Positions 9,222-17,236 of a stretch of DNA of 64,000 nucleotides are shown here, piece by piece. Each line of letters opens with the position of its first letter. Positions within the stretch are counted from its first letter, which is position 1. The notes under the pieces were generated by a model, which had not been told where the DNA came from, ran no database searches, and worked only from the letters and a program-made list of their open reading frames with translations. This stretch comes from DATFVA01 sp963747755 (GTDB taxonomy: Bacteria > Bacteroidota > Ignavibacteria > Ignavibacteriales > Ignavibacteriaceae), in contig CAVVGK010000004.1 of assembly GCA_963747755.1 (NCBI GenBank), positions 1-64,000 on the forward strand, given 5' to 3'. Position numbers and translations under genes: made by a program.

Positions 9222-9248
9222 AAACCCCGCTGCTTCAGCGGGGTTTTT
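9222..9248. terminator. Intrinsic terminator between convergent genes
   Basis: An 11-base perfect stem (AAACCCCGCTG/CAGCGGGGTTT) with a three-base loop. The T run follows on the plus strand, and an A-rich upstream flank would serve minus-strand transcripts. It separates the DUF6249 gene from trxB. Confidence 0.88.
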
Positions 9249-9321
9249 ATAAATCTTATCTTACTCAACGACAACCTGGTTTTTTATCCCGGAAAGTCCC
9301 TGGCTCTAGATAATTATTGTA

Positions 9322-10317
9322 TTAAGACCTCCCTGCCTGCATACTTTCAGGAACTTCTGATTCCTGGGTTTCCAGCCACCGCTCCGCATCCAAAGCGGCC
9401 ATACATCCTGATCCGGCTGCCGTTATAGCCTGCCGATAGGTTTTATCTGCAACATCTCCTGCAGCAAACACCCCCGGAATATTAGTATAGGTTGAACCTT
9501 CCTGCACCTTAAGATAACCTGTTTCATCCATATCAAGAATACCCTTGAAGAGTTCTGTGTTAGGTTTATGGCCTATTCCTATGAACAAACCGTCGGCTGC
9601 AACTTCCATTGTTGATAGATCTTTAGTATCCTCAAGGATTACTCCCGTCATAACCTTCTTACCACCGTCCGTTTTGCCAACGACCTCCTTAACAACCTTA
9701 TTAGTCATAAGTTTGATCTTAGGATTCTTCATTGCTCTGTCGATCATAATTTTGGAAGCACGGAATTCTTCCCTTCTGTGAATTATTGTAACCTCTGAAG
9801 CAAATTTCGTAAGAAAATTTGCCTCCTCCATAGCAGTATCGCCTCCGCCGACTACCAGCACCTTAAGATCCTTAAAGAAGAACCCGTCGCAGGTTGCACA
9901 GGCTGATACACCATAACCCATATAGGTCTTCTCACTTGGAATTCCAAGCAGCTTTGCAGAGGCTCCCGTTGCCACTATAACGGCATCTGCTGTATATACT
10001 TCATCATATGATTTTAATACGAAAGGTCTCCTTGAAAAATCAACTTCAGTAATCTCTTTATAAAATGACTTAGCTCCGAAACGATGTGCCTGGTTGCGCA
10101 TTACATCCATAAGCTCAGGACCCATAATCCCTTTTTCGAAACCTGGATAATTCTCTACTTCTGTAGTTATCGTAAGCTGACCACCGGGCTGCATTCCTTC
10201 GAAGAGAACCGGGTTCAGATCGGCTCTGGCATTATATAATGCGGCCGTGAATCCGGCTGGACCGGAACCGATAATAATTATTTTATAATGGTTTTCGTTT
10301 TTTTCAAAATCAGACAT
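9322..10317 (-). CDS. trxB: Thioredoxin-disulfide reductase
   Basis: This FAD enzyme reduces thioredoxin with NADPH. The 331-residue protein has the FAD-binding GSGPAG motif at 17-22, the redox pair Cys140/Cys143 in SACATCDGFFF, the NADPH-binding GGGDTAMEE at about 157, and the C-terminal FAD motif GVFAAGDV. It carries about 15 polar residues beyond the usual end. It stands alone with its own upstream spacer, near other redox genes (queG, Rieske protein, ferredoxins). Confidence 0.96.
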   Translation of the reverse strand: MSDFEKNENHYKIIIIGSGPAGFTAALYNARADLNPVLFEGMQPGGQLTITTEVENYPGFEKGIMGPELMDVMRNQAHRFGAKSFYKEITEVDFSRRPFVLKSYDEVYTADAVIVATGASAKLLGIPSEKTYMGYGVSACATCDGFFFKDLKVLVVGGGDTAMEEANFLTKFASEVTIIHRREEFRASKIMIDRAMKNPKIKLMTNKVVKEVVGKTDGGKKVMTGVILEDTKDLSTMEVAADGLFIGIGHKPNTELFKGILDMDETGYLKVQEGSTYTNIPGVFAAGDVADKTYRQAITAAGSGCMAALDAERWLETQESEVPESMQAGRS

Positions 10318-10429
10318 TTTAGCTCCATAATATCAATAAATAAGAAGTATATATTAGATTACATAATGATTGAAAAGGTTCGGAATCATATATCCTTAGT
10401 TACAAATTTACAAATTACTAATCTGAAAT

Positions 10430-11428
10430 TTAAGGTTTTTCTTCAGTCATGAGGAAATTTGCGTTTCTTTTTAGTCCCTTTAGTTTTGTTCTCTTAATTG
10501 GACTTTCTGCGAATCTTTTCCTAAAGGTTTCCTCATCCATTTCCATTACACTTTCAAGAGAAATTTCCGTTTCTCCGCCAGTGGGATTAAATTCCGCTGT
10601 ATCACAAACCTCGCTGAATTTAATATTCCAGGGGCAGACATCCTGGCAGATATCACATCCTAACATCCAGCCGTCAAATTTCCCCTTAAATTCTTTGGGG
10701 ATCTCACTTTTGTTCTCAATCGTCAGGTATGAAATGCATTTATTTGAATCCACCATATACTCATCGATAATTGCATTGGTGGGACAGGCCTCGATGCAGG
10801 CGGTACATGAGCCGCAGTGATCTGTTATAAGTTTTGACTCACCGAATTCATAATTTGTAATGATCGTGGCTATGAAGAACCAGCTGCCGATCTCAGGATT
10901 AATTATGTTGGTATGCTTTCCCTGCCACCCTAATCCCGCCCTTACAGCCCATGCTTTATCCATCACAGGTCCTGTATCAACGTAAGAAAGAGATTTGAAC
11001 TCCGGGTCAATTTCACTCAACTGTCTTTCGAGAATCTCAAGCTTGTTCCACATTATAAGATGGTAATCCTTCCCCCAGGCATACCGTGATAACTTGCCTG
11101 ATTGAAGTTCAGAGCTGCCCGCTCGCATTCCGGTGTTGTATCTGGATATAGCTGGAATATCTTCACGTTCCCTGATTAAATGCTGATATGGCGTATAATA
11201 ATTAAGAGCGAGGGAAATTACACTTTTTGCTTCAGGAAAGACCTTTCGGATATCCTTCCTCTTATCTATATTCCGCTCCATATACTTCATACCCCCCTGG
11301 TAATTCTTATTTAACCATTCTTCAAGCCGGAACGATTCTTCTTCAAGGATCTCCGCCTTAGCAAATCCTACCAGGTCAAATCCCAGCTTCTTCGCTTTAT
11401 CTTCAACTATTTCATTAGTAATCTTCAT
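10430..11428 (-). CDS. queG: Epoxyqueuosine reductase
   Basis: QueG performs the last step of queuosine synthesis in tRNA, reducing epoxyqueuosine with cobalamin and iron-sulfur clusters. The 332-residue protein has the SRYAWGKDYH segment of the cobalamin-binding region, the first cluster motif CGSCTACIEACPTNAI and the second CDICQDVCPWN. It is slightly shorter than homologues with a C-terminal HEAT domain. The gene implies that this organism makes or salvages queuosine and uses a corrinoid. Confidence 0.95.
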   Translation of the reverse strand: MKITNEIVEDKAKKLGFDLVGFAKAEILEEESFRLEEWLNKNYQGGMKYMERNIDKRKDIRKVFPEAKSVISLALNYYTPYQHLIREREDIPAISRYNTGMRAGSSELQSGKLSRYAWGKDYHLIMWNKLEILERQLSEIDPEFKSLSYVDTGPVMDKAWAVRAGLGWQGKHTNIINPEIGSWFFIATIITNYEFGESKLITDHCGSCTACIEACPTNAIIDEYMVDSNKCISYLTIENKSEIPKEFKGKFDGWMLGCDICQDVCPWNIKFSEVCDTAEFNPTGGETEISLESVMEMDEETFRKRFAESPIKRTKLKGLKRNANFLMTEEKP

Positions 11429-11461
11429 CGGCTATTCTTCAATATTCAATATCCAAGTACC

Positions 11462-11788
11462 TCACCATTTCAATACTTTCTTAAACACCTTCACAAACAC
11501 TTCCCCCTTCTCAACCATGACCTCAAAGGAATTCAAACCCTTCTGTCCGGTCGGCGTCTTACCCGTTTCCAGACTGAACATCCAGCCGTGAGCAGGACAA
11601 ACAACGCATCCATCCTCCAGGAATCCATCATATATTAAAGGAGAATGCTGGTGGGGACAAATGTTACTTAAAGCATAAATCTTTCCATCAACTTTGAACA
11701 AGGCTATATCGACATCATCAACAATAAACCGTTTACCGGAATTCTCAGAAAGATCATTCAGCCTGCATACCTTGAGGAATCCTTCCAT
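11462..11788 (-). CDS. Rieske-type [2Fe-2S] ferredoxin
   Basis: The 108-residue protein has the two Rieske motifs CPHQHSP (Cys44, His46) and CPAHGWMF (Cys64, His67), spaced as in soluble Rieske ferredoxins and NirD-like small subunits. No membrane anchor is seen, so it is cytoplasmic. It overlaps the MBL hydrolase gene by one base (TGATG), which implies coupled translation. No oxygenase subunits are nearby, so its electron partner is unknown. Confidence 0.92.
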   Translation of the reverse strand: MEGFLKVCRLNDLSENSGKRFIVDDVDIALFKVDGKIYALSNICPHQHSPLIYDGFLEDGCVVCPAHGWMFSLETGKTPTGQKGLNSFEVMVEKGEVFVKVFKKVLKW

Positions 11789-12633
11789 CAGAATTGATTA
11801 AACTTTTCTTTAATACGGATTCCTTTTTCAGTGTCTGTCAGTGACGCATATGCTGTATCAGGATCATGTTCAAAGAACAATTTCCATTCTTCATCCAATG
11901 CCTGCTTAAGAAGTCTCCTCTTTTCTTCCACTGTTACAAGAGGCTGAAGATCATATCCCATTACGTATGCCAGCGGCAGATGCGCTGTTGTAGGGAAAAG
12001 ATCGCAGCAATAAAGAAACGTGGTTGAAGAATCAGATAACTTCAGCAGCTGCTGACCGAATGTATGTCCGTTTACAATAATGAAATCAATTTCATCATCG
12101 AACTGCTTTTCGCCTTCAATCTGCATAAGGATTCCCGCGTCCTTAAGAGGAACAAAATTATCCTTGATATAGCTGCCTCTATCGCGGTCTGAAGGATTTA
12201 CTGCCCATTGATAATTTTCTTTTTGTACGTAATAGGTAGCATTAGGAAATGCCGGTTCAAGTTTTCCGTTATTGTCGACTGTTGAACCTCCTGTATGATC
12301 AAAATGAAGATGAGTAAGGATAACATCGGTTATGTCTTCTGGTTTAAGATTTAATCCGGCAAGAGCACTGTCAAGGGAGATCGATTCCTGCTCAATCGCA
12401 TAAATTTCTTTATTCTTATCATTCCATTTATTTCCCATTCCTGTATCTACAAGTATCTTTTTAGAAGCGGATACAAGCAAAAGATTTCTGGTAGCCAGTT
12501 TTATCCTGTTCATTTCATCAGCGGGGTTTGTTCTTTCCCAAAGCGGTTTCGGAACAATTCCGAACATCGCCCCTCCATCAAGTCCGAAATAACCTGATTC
12601 TATTATATGGACCGAATATTTTCCAATTTTCAT
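11788..12633 (-). CDS. MBL-fold metallo-hydrolase
   Basis: The 281-residue protein has the metallo-beta-lactamase signature THLHFDHTGG (His108, His110, Asp112, His113), the preceding LVDTGMGNKW strand and a later His in GHTFGQQLL. It resembles the quorum-quenching lactonase and YtnP-like group, but the substrate cannot be determined. Its partner in the operon is a Rieske protein, which might suggest a redox or detoxification role; that is inference. Confidence 0.88.
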   Translation of the reverse strand: MKIGKYSVHIIESGYFGLDGGAMFGIVPKPLWERTNPADEMNRIKLATRNLLLVSASKKILVDTGMGNKWNDKNKEIYAIEQESISLDSALAGLNLKPEDITDVILTHLHFDHTGGSTVDNNGKLEPAFPNATYYVQKENYQWAVNPSDRDRGSYIKDNFVPLKDAGILMQIEGEKQFDDEIDFIIVNGHTFGQQLLKLSDSSTTFLYCCDLFPTTAHLPLAYVMGYDLQPLVTVEEKRRLLKQALDEEWKLFFEHDPDTAYASLTDTEKGIRIKEKFNQF

Positions 12634-12739
12634 ACAAACCTGTAAATTTTATTTATTCCTAAAGATTTTAAAGTTAAAGAAGATTTGCTAAAGGTGAAAG
12701 GAATAAGAGTTGAGTTAATAATAGGAATGATTTAAACAG

Positions 12740-12767
12740 AAAAAGGGCACCATTAAGGTGCCCTTTT
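12740..12767 (-). terminator. Intrinsic terminator of the ferredoxin/hairpin-RNA transcript
   Basis: The minus strand reads GGGCACC, loop TTAAT, GGTGCCC, then TTTTTC, with four extra A-T pairs extending the stem. It is one of the strongest terminators in the window. Confidence 0.92.
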
Positions 12768-12952
12768 CCGTCCCCGTACATATCTTTTTTACCTGGTGCA
12801 ACCCCCACAGTAAAGCAAAACTCCCCTGAACATATTCCCCAAAGTTGAGTTTTTTCCAGTTCTCCCCTGGCCGTAAACTCCCCTGGGTCCCGTTGTGTTT
12901 CCAGTCTCCCCTGGCCACATCCCCCAACGTTTTCCGCTACTCCCCTGCAGCA
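12740..12952 (-). ncRNA. Candidate multi-hairpin RNA with repeated GGGGA motifs
   Basis: On the minus strand this 213-base stretch contains five exact copies of CAGGGGAG (12940-12947, 12906-12913, 12878-12885, 12862-12869, 12821-12828), plus GGGGGA and GGGGAA variants. Copies sit in small hairpins: 12936-12951 is a five-pair stem with loop AGGGGA. 12901-12914 and 12856-12870 each pair CCAG with CTGG around GGGAGA or GGGAGAA. 12817-12853 pairs AAAACTC with GAGTTTT plus an inner AAC/GTT around a GGGGAA loop. It ends in a strong intrinsic terminator. It begins 17 bases beyond the ferredoxin stop, so it is either that mRNA's 3' region or a separate small RNA. The layout resembles Csr/Rsm-type protein-sponge RNAs, but I recognise no known family. 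Confidence 0.55.
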
Positions 12953-12968
12953 AAATTTATTAGAACAA

Positions 12969-13241
12969 TTAGTCTTCGATCTTTAACACACTGTCTACAG
13001 GGCAAACTGAAACGCATTGAGGTTCATCATGGAAACCTTCGCATTCAGTACATTTATCAGGAACTATATAAAAATAATCGTTTGAATAGAAGTCTGATTT
13101 ACCTGATGGGGCAGCAGCGCCTTCTCCGAAAGTGCTACCATCCAATTCCCATTCGTGTCCGCCTTCATATATGGCATTATTTGGGCATTCCGGCTCACAA
13201 GCTCCGCAGTTTATACATTCTTCATTAATCCTGTATGCCAT
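12969..13241 (-). CDS. 2[4Fe-4S] ferredoxin
   Basis: The 90-residue protein has two cluster motifs: CINCGACEPECP near the N-terminus and CTECEGFHDEPQCVSVCPVD near the C-terminus. The second has the eight-residue gap typical of the YfhL/Allochromatium-type low-potential ferredoxins. A 36-residue insert (EGGHEWELDG to YFYIVPDK) separates them, as in other Bacteroidota members. It is a close paralogue of the ferredoxin at 13615 and is followed directly by the G-rich hairpin element. Confidence 0.93.
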   Translation of the reverse strand: MAYRINEECINCGACEPECPNNAIYEGGHEWELDGSTFGEGAAAPSGKSDFYSNDYFYIVPDKCTECEGFHDEPQCVSVCPVDSVLKIED

Positions 13242-13614
13242 TACTTTCTCCTTTAGTCTCTTTTTAATGAATTACTTTATCTCAAGTTGATCATGAATAA
13301 ACCAAAAGTATGCCACCGGAATGTCTCTGAGCCTAAGTTGTCTTTTTAGGGATAAAACTATATAAATCAGATAAAAAGGATGGATTATAGCTTGAGAAGC
13401 GATATTATCATTTTCAGAAAAGAGAATGAGACATCGTTATTTCTCGGAATTGGTGAGAATTTGTGATGTGGTATACAAGCTAATCGGCTAAAATCCTCCC
13501 CCTCCGGGGAACGTAGAGGCACCCAACTCAATTTAGGCATCACTTCTGCCGAACTGACGATTTCTTTTTTGGAGATTCCGCGAGCTGACCTGATCACTTA
13601 GATCTGAGGTAAGA
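13242..13614. other. Intergenic spacer between the two ferredoxin genes
   Basis: This 373-base stretch has no credible gene; short frames in it lack start signals and family resemblance. It must contain the promoter of the 12969 ferredoxin. A GC-rich island at about 13494-13515 contains the inverted pair TCCCC/GGGGA, and the left end (13242-13400) is AT-rich. Confidence 0.5.
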
Positions 13615-13947
13615 TCAGCGGCCTAACTGATCCAGGTAGTCTTTTTTCTTAAGAAGGGTCTCTTCATCCTCAACATGATTGGGATCGGGGATACAGCAGT
13701 CAACGGGACAAACAGCTGCGCACTGGGGTTCGTCATGAAATCCTTTACATTCTGTACATTTGTCAGGCACAATAAAGAAGAAATCATTTGAGTAAAATCC
13801 TTCGGCACCGCTGGGAGCAGCATCGGTTTCAGCATAGTTCTTTCCGGCAAGTTCCCACTGTGCTGCACCTTCATAAATTGCGGTGTTAGGACACTCAGGT
13901 TCGCAGGCTCCACAGTTTATGCATTCTTCGGTTATCATTATTGCCAT
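13615..13947 (-). CDS. 2[4Fe-4S] ferredoxin, longer paralogue
   Basis: The 110-residue protein has CINCGACEPECP and CTECKGFHDEPQCAAVCPVD, the same two-cluster layout and central insert as the neighbour at 12969. An extra C-terminal helix (HVEDEETLLKKKDYLDQL) is acidic and basic by turns. Such proteins pass electrons from oxidoreductases in anaerobic or microaerobic metabolism. The two genes are separated by 373 bases, so they are likely transcribed separately and may respond to different conditions. Confidence 0.94.
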   Translation of the reverse strand: MAIMITEECINCGACEPECPNTAIYEGAAQWELAGKNYAETDAAPSGAEGFYSNDFFFIVPDKCTECKGFHDEPQCAAVCPVDCCIPDPNHVEDEETLLKKKDYLDQLGR

Positions 13948-14094
13948 AATAATTTCTCCTGTTAGAAAACTAAAATCGGGTTTCCATGGAATGAATTAAG
14001 AGTAAAATTTTTGAATTAAATTCCAAAAATGCTGTATCAATTTTACTAAAACGGTTTATCAACATCAATGAATATTATAATATCGGTCTTATTT

Positions 14095-14826
14095 TTACCA
14101 GCCTCCGCTCGCTCCCCCGCCTCCGAATGAGCCTCCGCCTCCGCTGAAACCTCCGAAAGACCCGCCTCCGAAAGAGCCCCCTCCCCGGGAACCGCCGCCT
14201 AAGCCTCCGCCTAATCCGCCCAGTCCGCCAAGGAATATGAAGCTCCCCAATCCTCTTCTTCCTCCCCTCAGAAAGAACATAATTATGAAGAAAATAATCA
14301 TAAGGATTGTACCAATCGGAGTTTTCTTCTTCTCATTTTCAGGCTTACGGACTGCCGTGTATTCACCTTTTACAGCCGAAACTATGGCGTCCAGTCCGGC
14401 TTTTACACCCTGGTAATACTGATCATTCCTGAAGTACGGTTTAACAACGTTTCTTATAATAGAGCTCGCAAGAGCATCCGGCAGAGCACCCTCTAATCCA
14501 TAACCGACCTCTATTCTCATTTGCCTGTCATTTTTAACTACAAGGAAAAGAACACCGTTATCATGCTCTTTCGTACCTATATTATTTTTCTTAGACACAT
14601 CCATTGAATAATATTCAAGAGGATAATTATCGAGAGTCGGGATCATTAAAAAGACAACCTGGTTGCTGGTTGTATCCTGGAATGTTTTTAATTTGCCGTT
14701 TAACAAATTAAGCTGATCCTGGCTGAGTGTGTTCGTAAAATCGTTTGCCCAGTATTTCAGCTGCGGTACTTCCGGCTGTGAGTACGCAGCTGAAATAAAG
14801 AGCAGAAAGAGAAAAAACCTTTTCAT
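14095..14826 (-). CDS. TPM-domain (YgcG-like) membrane protein
   Basis: The 243-residue protein has a signal peptide (MKRFFLFLLFISAAYS) and a TPM domain at about 27-160 (NDFTNTLSQDQLNLLNGKL and VGYGLEGALPDALASSIIR). A transmembrane helix at about 177-193 is followed by a low-complexity Gly/Ser/Phe tail ending GGGGASGGW. This is the classic YgcG architecture. TPM proteins act at the cell envelope, possibly in protein or photosystem turnover. It overlaps lemA by four bases, a pairing seen across many bacteria. Confidence 0.92.
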   Translation of the reverse strand: MKRFFLFLLFISAAYSQPEVPQLKYWANDFTNTLSQDQLNLLNGKLKTFQDTTSNQVVFLMIPTLDNYPLEYYSMDVSKKNNIGTKEHDNGVLFLVVKNDRQMRIEVGYGLEGALPDALASSIIRNVVKPYFRNDQYYQGVKAGLDAIVSAVKGEYTAVRKPENEKKKTPIGTILMIIFFIIMFFLRGGRRGLGSFIFLGGLGGLGGGLGGGSRGGGSFGGGSFGGFSGGGGSFGGGGASGGW

Positions 14827-15443
14827 TGAAACTCTACTTTAGGAGGTGTCTCGGCTCCGGGTATTGCCTGGAAATACTGTTTCTGCTGGAATCCGAAAAT
14901 GCCGGCAAATATTGTATTGGGAAATCGTTTTATCGTTGTATTGTAATTCTGAACTGTTTCGTTGAACCTTCGCCTTTCAACCGAGATCCTGTTTTCTGTG
15001 CCCTCAAGCTGAGCCTGAAGCTGCTGGAAGTTTTCGCTCGCTTTAAGGTCAGGGTAGTTCTCAACTGTAACCAGGAGTCGCGACAAAGCTCCGGATAATT
15101 GTCCCTGCGCCGCCTGGAATCTCTGGAATGCCTGCGGATCGTTTAAAACTTCCGGGGTGACAGTCATCTGACTTACCTTTGCCCTGGCTTCGGTTACATC
15201 AGTCAGTACGCCCCTTTCGAAATTCGCATAACCTTTTACGGTATTAACAAGATTCGGTATTAAGTCTGCCCTGCGCTGATACTGGTTTTCAACCTGACTC
15301 CAGCTCTGATTGACTGATTCATTCAAAGTTACCAGGTTGTTGTAGGCATTTATTCCCCATATCACCATTATCGCAATGACAACGAGAACAAATCCGCCGA
15401 CTGCGCAGCCGATTACCATACCTCTTTTCATTAAGGCCTCCAT
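14823..15443 (-). CDS. lemA: LemA family protein
   Basis: The 206-residue protein has one N-terminal membrane helix (about 8-30) and a helical LemA domain beginning NAYNNLVTLNESVNQSWSQV and QYQRRADLIPNLVNTVKGYA. Those two motifs are diagnostic. The molecular role is unknown; it is repeatedly found next to TPM-domain genes, as here. A second in-frame ATG at 15431 (MKRGMVIG) is an equally plausible start. Confidence 0.93.
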   Translation of the reverse strand: MEALMKRGMVIGCAVGGFVLVVIAIMVIWGINAYNNLVTLNESVNQSWSQVENQYQRRADLIPNLVNTVKGYANFERGVLTDVTEARAKVSQMTVTPEVLNDPQAFQRFQAAQGQLSGALSRLLVTVENYPDLKASENFQQLQAQLEGTENRISVERRRFNETVQNYNTTIKRFPNTIFAGIFGFQQKQYFQAIPGAETPPKVEFQ

Positions 15444-15539
15444 GTGGTTGAATGTATAGGGGAAAAATCCCCCGTGATAAAATCACATATTCAATTTAAA
15501 ATGAATTTGGCTCAATATCCAATGGAAAGGATGCTCTCC

Positions 15540-16379
15540 TCAGGGTTTTTGACCGGTAAACTCAAATTGAAGATAATATAAGGCTTTGTTCTCAATTTCT
15601 ATGTTTTCGGATTCTGCAAATTTACCGGCATTCTGAATATTTCCCACATAGAATCGCAGCCATAAAAAATTGCCGATCACTAGACCGTCAAATATCCTTT
15701 CGTCAATAAATGCTTTTACTGTAAGGTATCCCCAGAGAGCATTCCAGCCAAGGGAAAGGAGTCCGCTGAAATAATGACCTGTATAAAACTGACCTGCACC
15801 GGGGATTATATATGACATTATCTTCGCCGTTGTCACATTATATTGATCCGTCGAAACCTTCTCACATAGAGCTTTTAATGAATCGTTTGCTGTTGATTGA
15901 AATGCGGCTGCGGCTTCATCCCACCTGCCCTCAAACATATAAGCCCATCCCCTCCAGTACATTATATCGTGTTTCCGATTCTTAAATCTTTCATTTCCTT
16001 CCACCCAGGTAAGAAGCCTGAGAGCACCTGGAATGCTTCTCCTTAAAATATTAACCCTGACAGCCTGAATCTTTGCATCAAATAGATCTGAGTCGTTAGC
16101 TGCGGCTATCTCAGCCAGTGCAAAATATTTCAGCGCCTCGGAAAACTTTCCCCCCTCCTTATAAGATTTGCCCATCAGGAAATTCGATGTATAATAGTAT
16201 TCTTTCTGCTGATCAAAAAAGTTCAGTCTCTTAAACTCAGTTACAGCATCGAAATAATTTCCGGATTTATATAAACTCATAGCATAATTGTATTGTTTCT
16301 GTAAAGTCTGCTGCGCCCGCAATAATGAGCTGAGTAATACAAAACCAAGCAGAATATATTTGACGTCCTGAGCTCTCAT
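15540..16379 (-). CDS. Exported TPR protein with PGxGxxY membrane domain
   Basis: I do not recognise a named family. The 279-residue protein has an N-terminal signal segment, TPR-like helices at about 24-170 (YNYAMSLYKSGNYFDAVTEF) and a C-terminal pair of hydrophobic segments introduced by SYIIPGAGQFYTGHYFSGL. That motif resembles TM2/DUF5683 proteins. It overlaps the next upstream gene by four bases. That gene encodes a protein with the same layout, so the two are probably ancient duplicates acting together with the YidD-like product. Confidence 0.75.
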   Translation of the reverse strand: MRAQDVKYILLGFVLLSSLLRAQQTLQKQYNYAMSLYKSGNYFDAVTEFKRLNFFDQQKEYYYTSNFLMGKSYKEGGKFSEALKYFALAEIAAANDSDLFDAKIQAVRVNILRRSIPGALRLLTWVEGNERFKNRKHDIMYWRGWAYMFEGRWDEAAAAFQSTANDSLKALCEKVSTDQYNVTTAKIMSYIIPGAGQFYTGHYFSGLLSLGWNALWGYLTVKAFIDERIFDGLVIGNFLWLRFYVGNIQNAGKFAESENIEIENKALYYLQFEFTGQKP

Positions 16380-17236
16380 TTGCAGAAATTATAATCTCCT
16401 TTATCATAGTTAAACACATCGAGGAAATTTTGTAATTCCGATTCAAAATCAAATCTTATTTTCGCATTGTATATCTGTGCCGATGCAGCAGAACCGTATA
16501 TATTTCCTGTGTAAAAGAAAGCGGCAACTCCGGTGAATATCCATCCCCTGACATTATGGTCAGCCTTAAAATCGGTATATGCTATATATCCGAAAAGTCC
16601 TGTCAGCAGTGCTGCAAATAATCCATCGGAGTAGTTTTCCGTATATACTTTCCCCAGTCCCGGTACTACCGTTGAAAGAACTCCGGCGAGCAAAGGACTC
16701 TTATACGGCGGATCATTTTCCCATTCATAAAACCTTTTAATATCTCCGGTCTGTTCCGGTGGAAATACTGAAACAAAATTAGCTTCAGGAGGCAGGCTAT
16801 CTTCGGTGTAGAAATATGTTATGTTATTTAGTCTGCTTACAAAGGGATAGAAATCCTTTGAAGGATCCGATCTCATCAAATAACCATGGATATCAGAAAA
16901 ATCCTTATTCAGGAAAAGAGTCCTCGCATATTCCTCTCTGCTCTGAGTATAGAAATGAGAGTTATATGAGATATTATGAAAGTGATTGAGGGCTTCACTG
17001 TATGATCCGGTGAGTTGCAGAGAAAGACCCCATTTGAATTCAATCGTATCATTATTATTTTTTTCAAGCAGGACTTTGTATTCATCTGAGGCCCGGAGGT
17101 AGTCTTTCTGACAGAAAAGGTAATCGGCAAATAATCTTATGTTCGAAGGTGAATGAAAGTCAATCTCTGTCTGCGAAAGCACCTGCCCAGAAAAGAAGAG
17201 CAGAATGATACCCAATATCAGAATCGGCTTTATCAT
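16376..17236 (-). CDS. Exported TPR protein with PGxGxxY membrane domain, paralogue
   Basis: The 286-residue protein mirrors its neighbour: a signal peptide ending VLSQ, TPR-like repeats (FADYLFCQKDYLRASDEYKV and QLTGSYSEALNHFHN), and a C-terminal membrane region starting STVVPGLGKVYTENYSDGL. It overlaps the YidD-like gene upstream by four bases and the paralogue downstream by four bases, so all three are one operon. The function is unknown; an envelope-assembly role is inferred from the YidD neighbour. Confidence 0.75.
   Translation of the reverse strand: MIKPILILGIILLFFSGQVLSQTEIDFHSPSNIRLFADYLFCQKDYLRASDEYKVLLEKNNNDTIEFKWGLSLQLTGSYSEALNHFHNISYNSHFYTQSREEYARTLFLNKDFSDIHGYLMRSDPSKDFYPFVSRLNNITYFYTEDSLPPEANFVSVFPPEQTGDIKRFYEWENDPPYKSPLLAGVLSTVVPGLGKVYTENYSDGLFAALLTGLFGYIAYTDFKADHNVRGWIFTGVAAFFYTGNIYGSAASAQIYNAKIRFDFESELQNFLDVFNYDKGDYNFCK

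Larger units (their letters stand above)
12634..12968 (-). other. Intergenic region with G-rich hairpin RNA and terminator
   Basis: The 335 bases between the MBL gene and the second ferredoxin contain no credible protein. Bases 12740-12952 hold the structured element described separately; 12634-12739 is AT-rich and probably holds the promoter of the MBL-Rieske pair. Confidence 0.6.

Noticed and set aside
12715..12927. A 70-residue minus-strand frame over the G-rich element
   Set aside because: It starts at TTG without a ribosome site, resembles no family and reads straight through the strong terminator at 12740-12767, so the repeats are better explained as RNA structure.
12821..12947. CTCCCCTG repeats as a CRISPR array
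   Set aside because: Repeat units are only eight bases, spacing is irregular (16-41 bases) and no cas gene is nearby.
13385..13597. A 70-residue frame between the two ferredoxins
   Set aside because: No start signal, biased composition and no family resemblance; it lies in a spacer.
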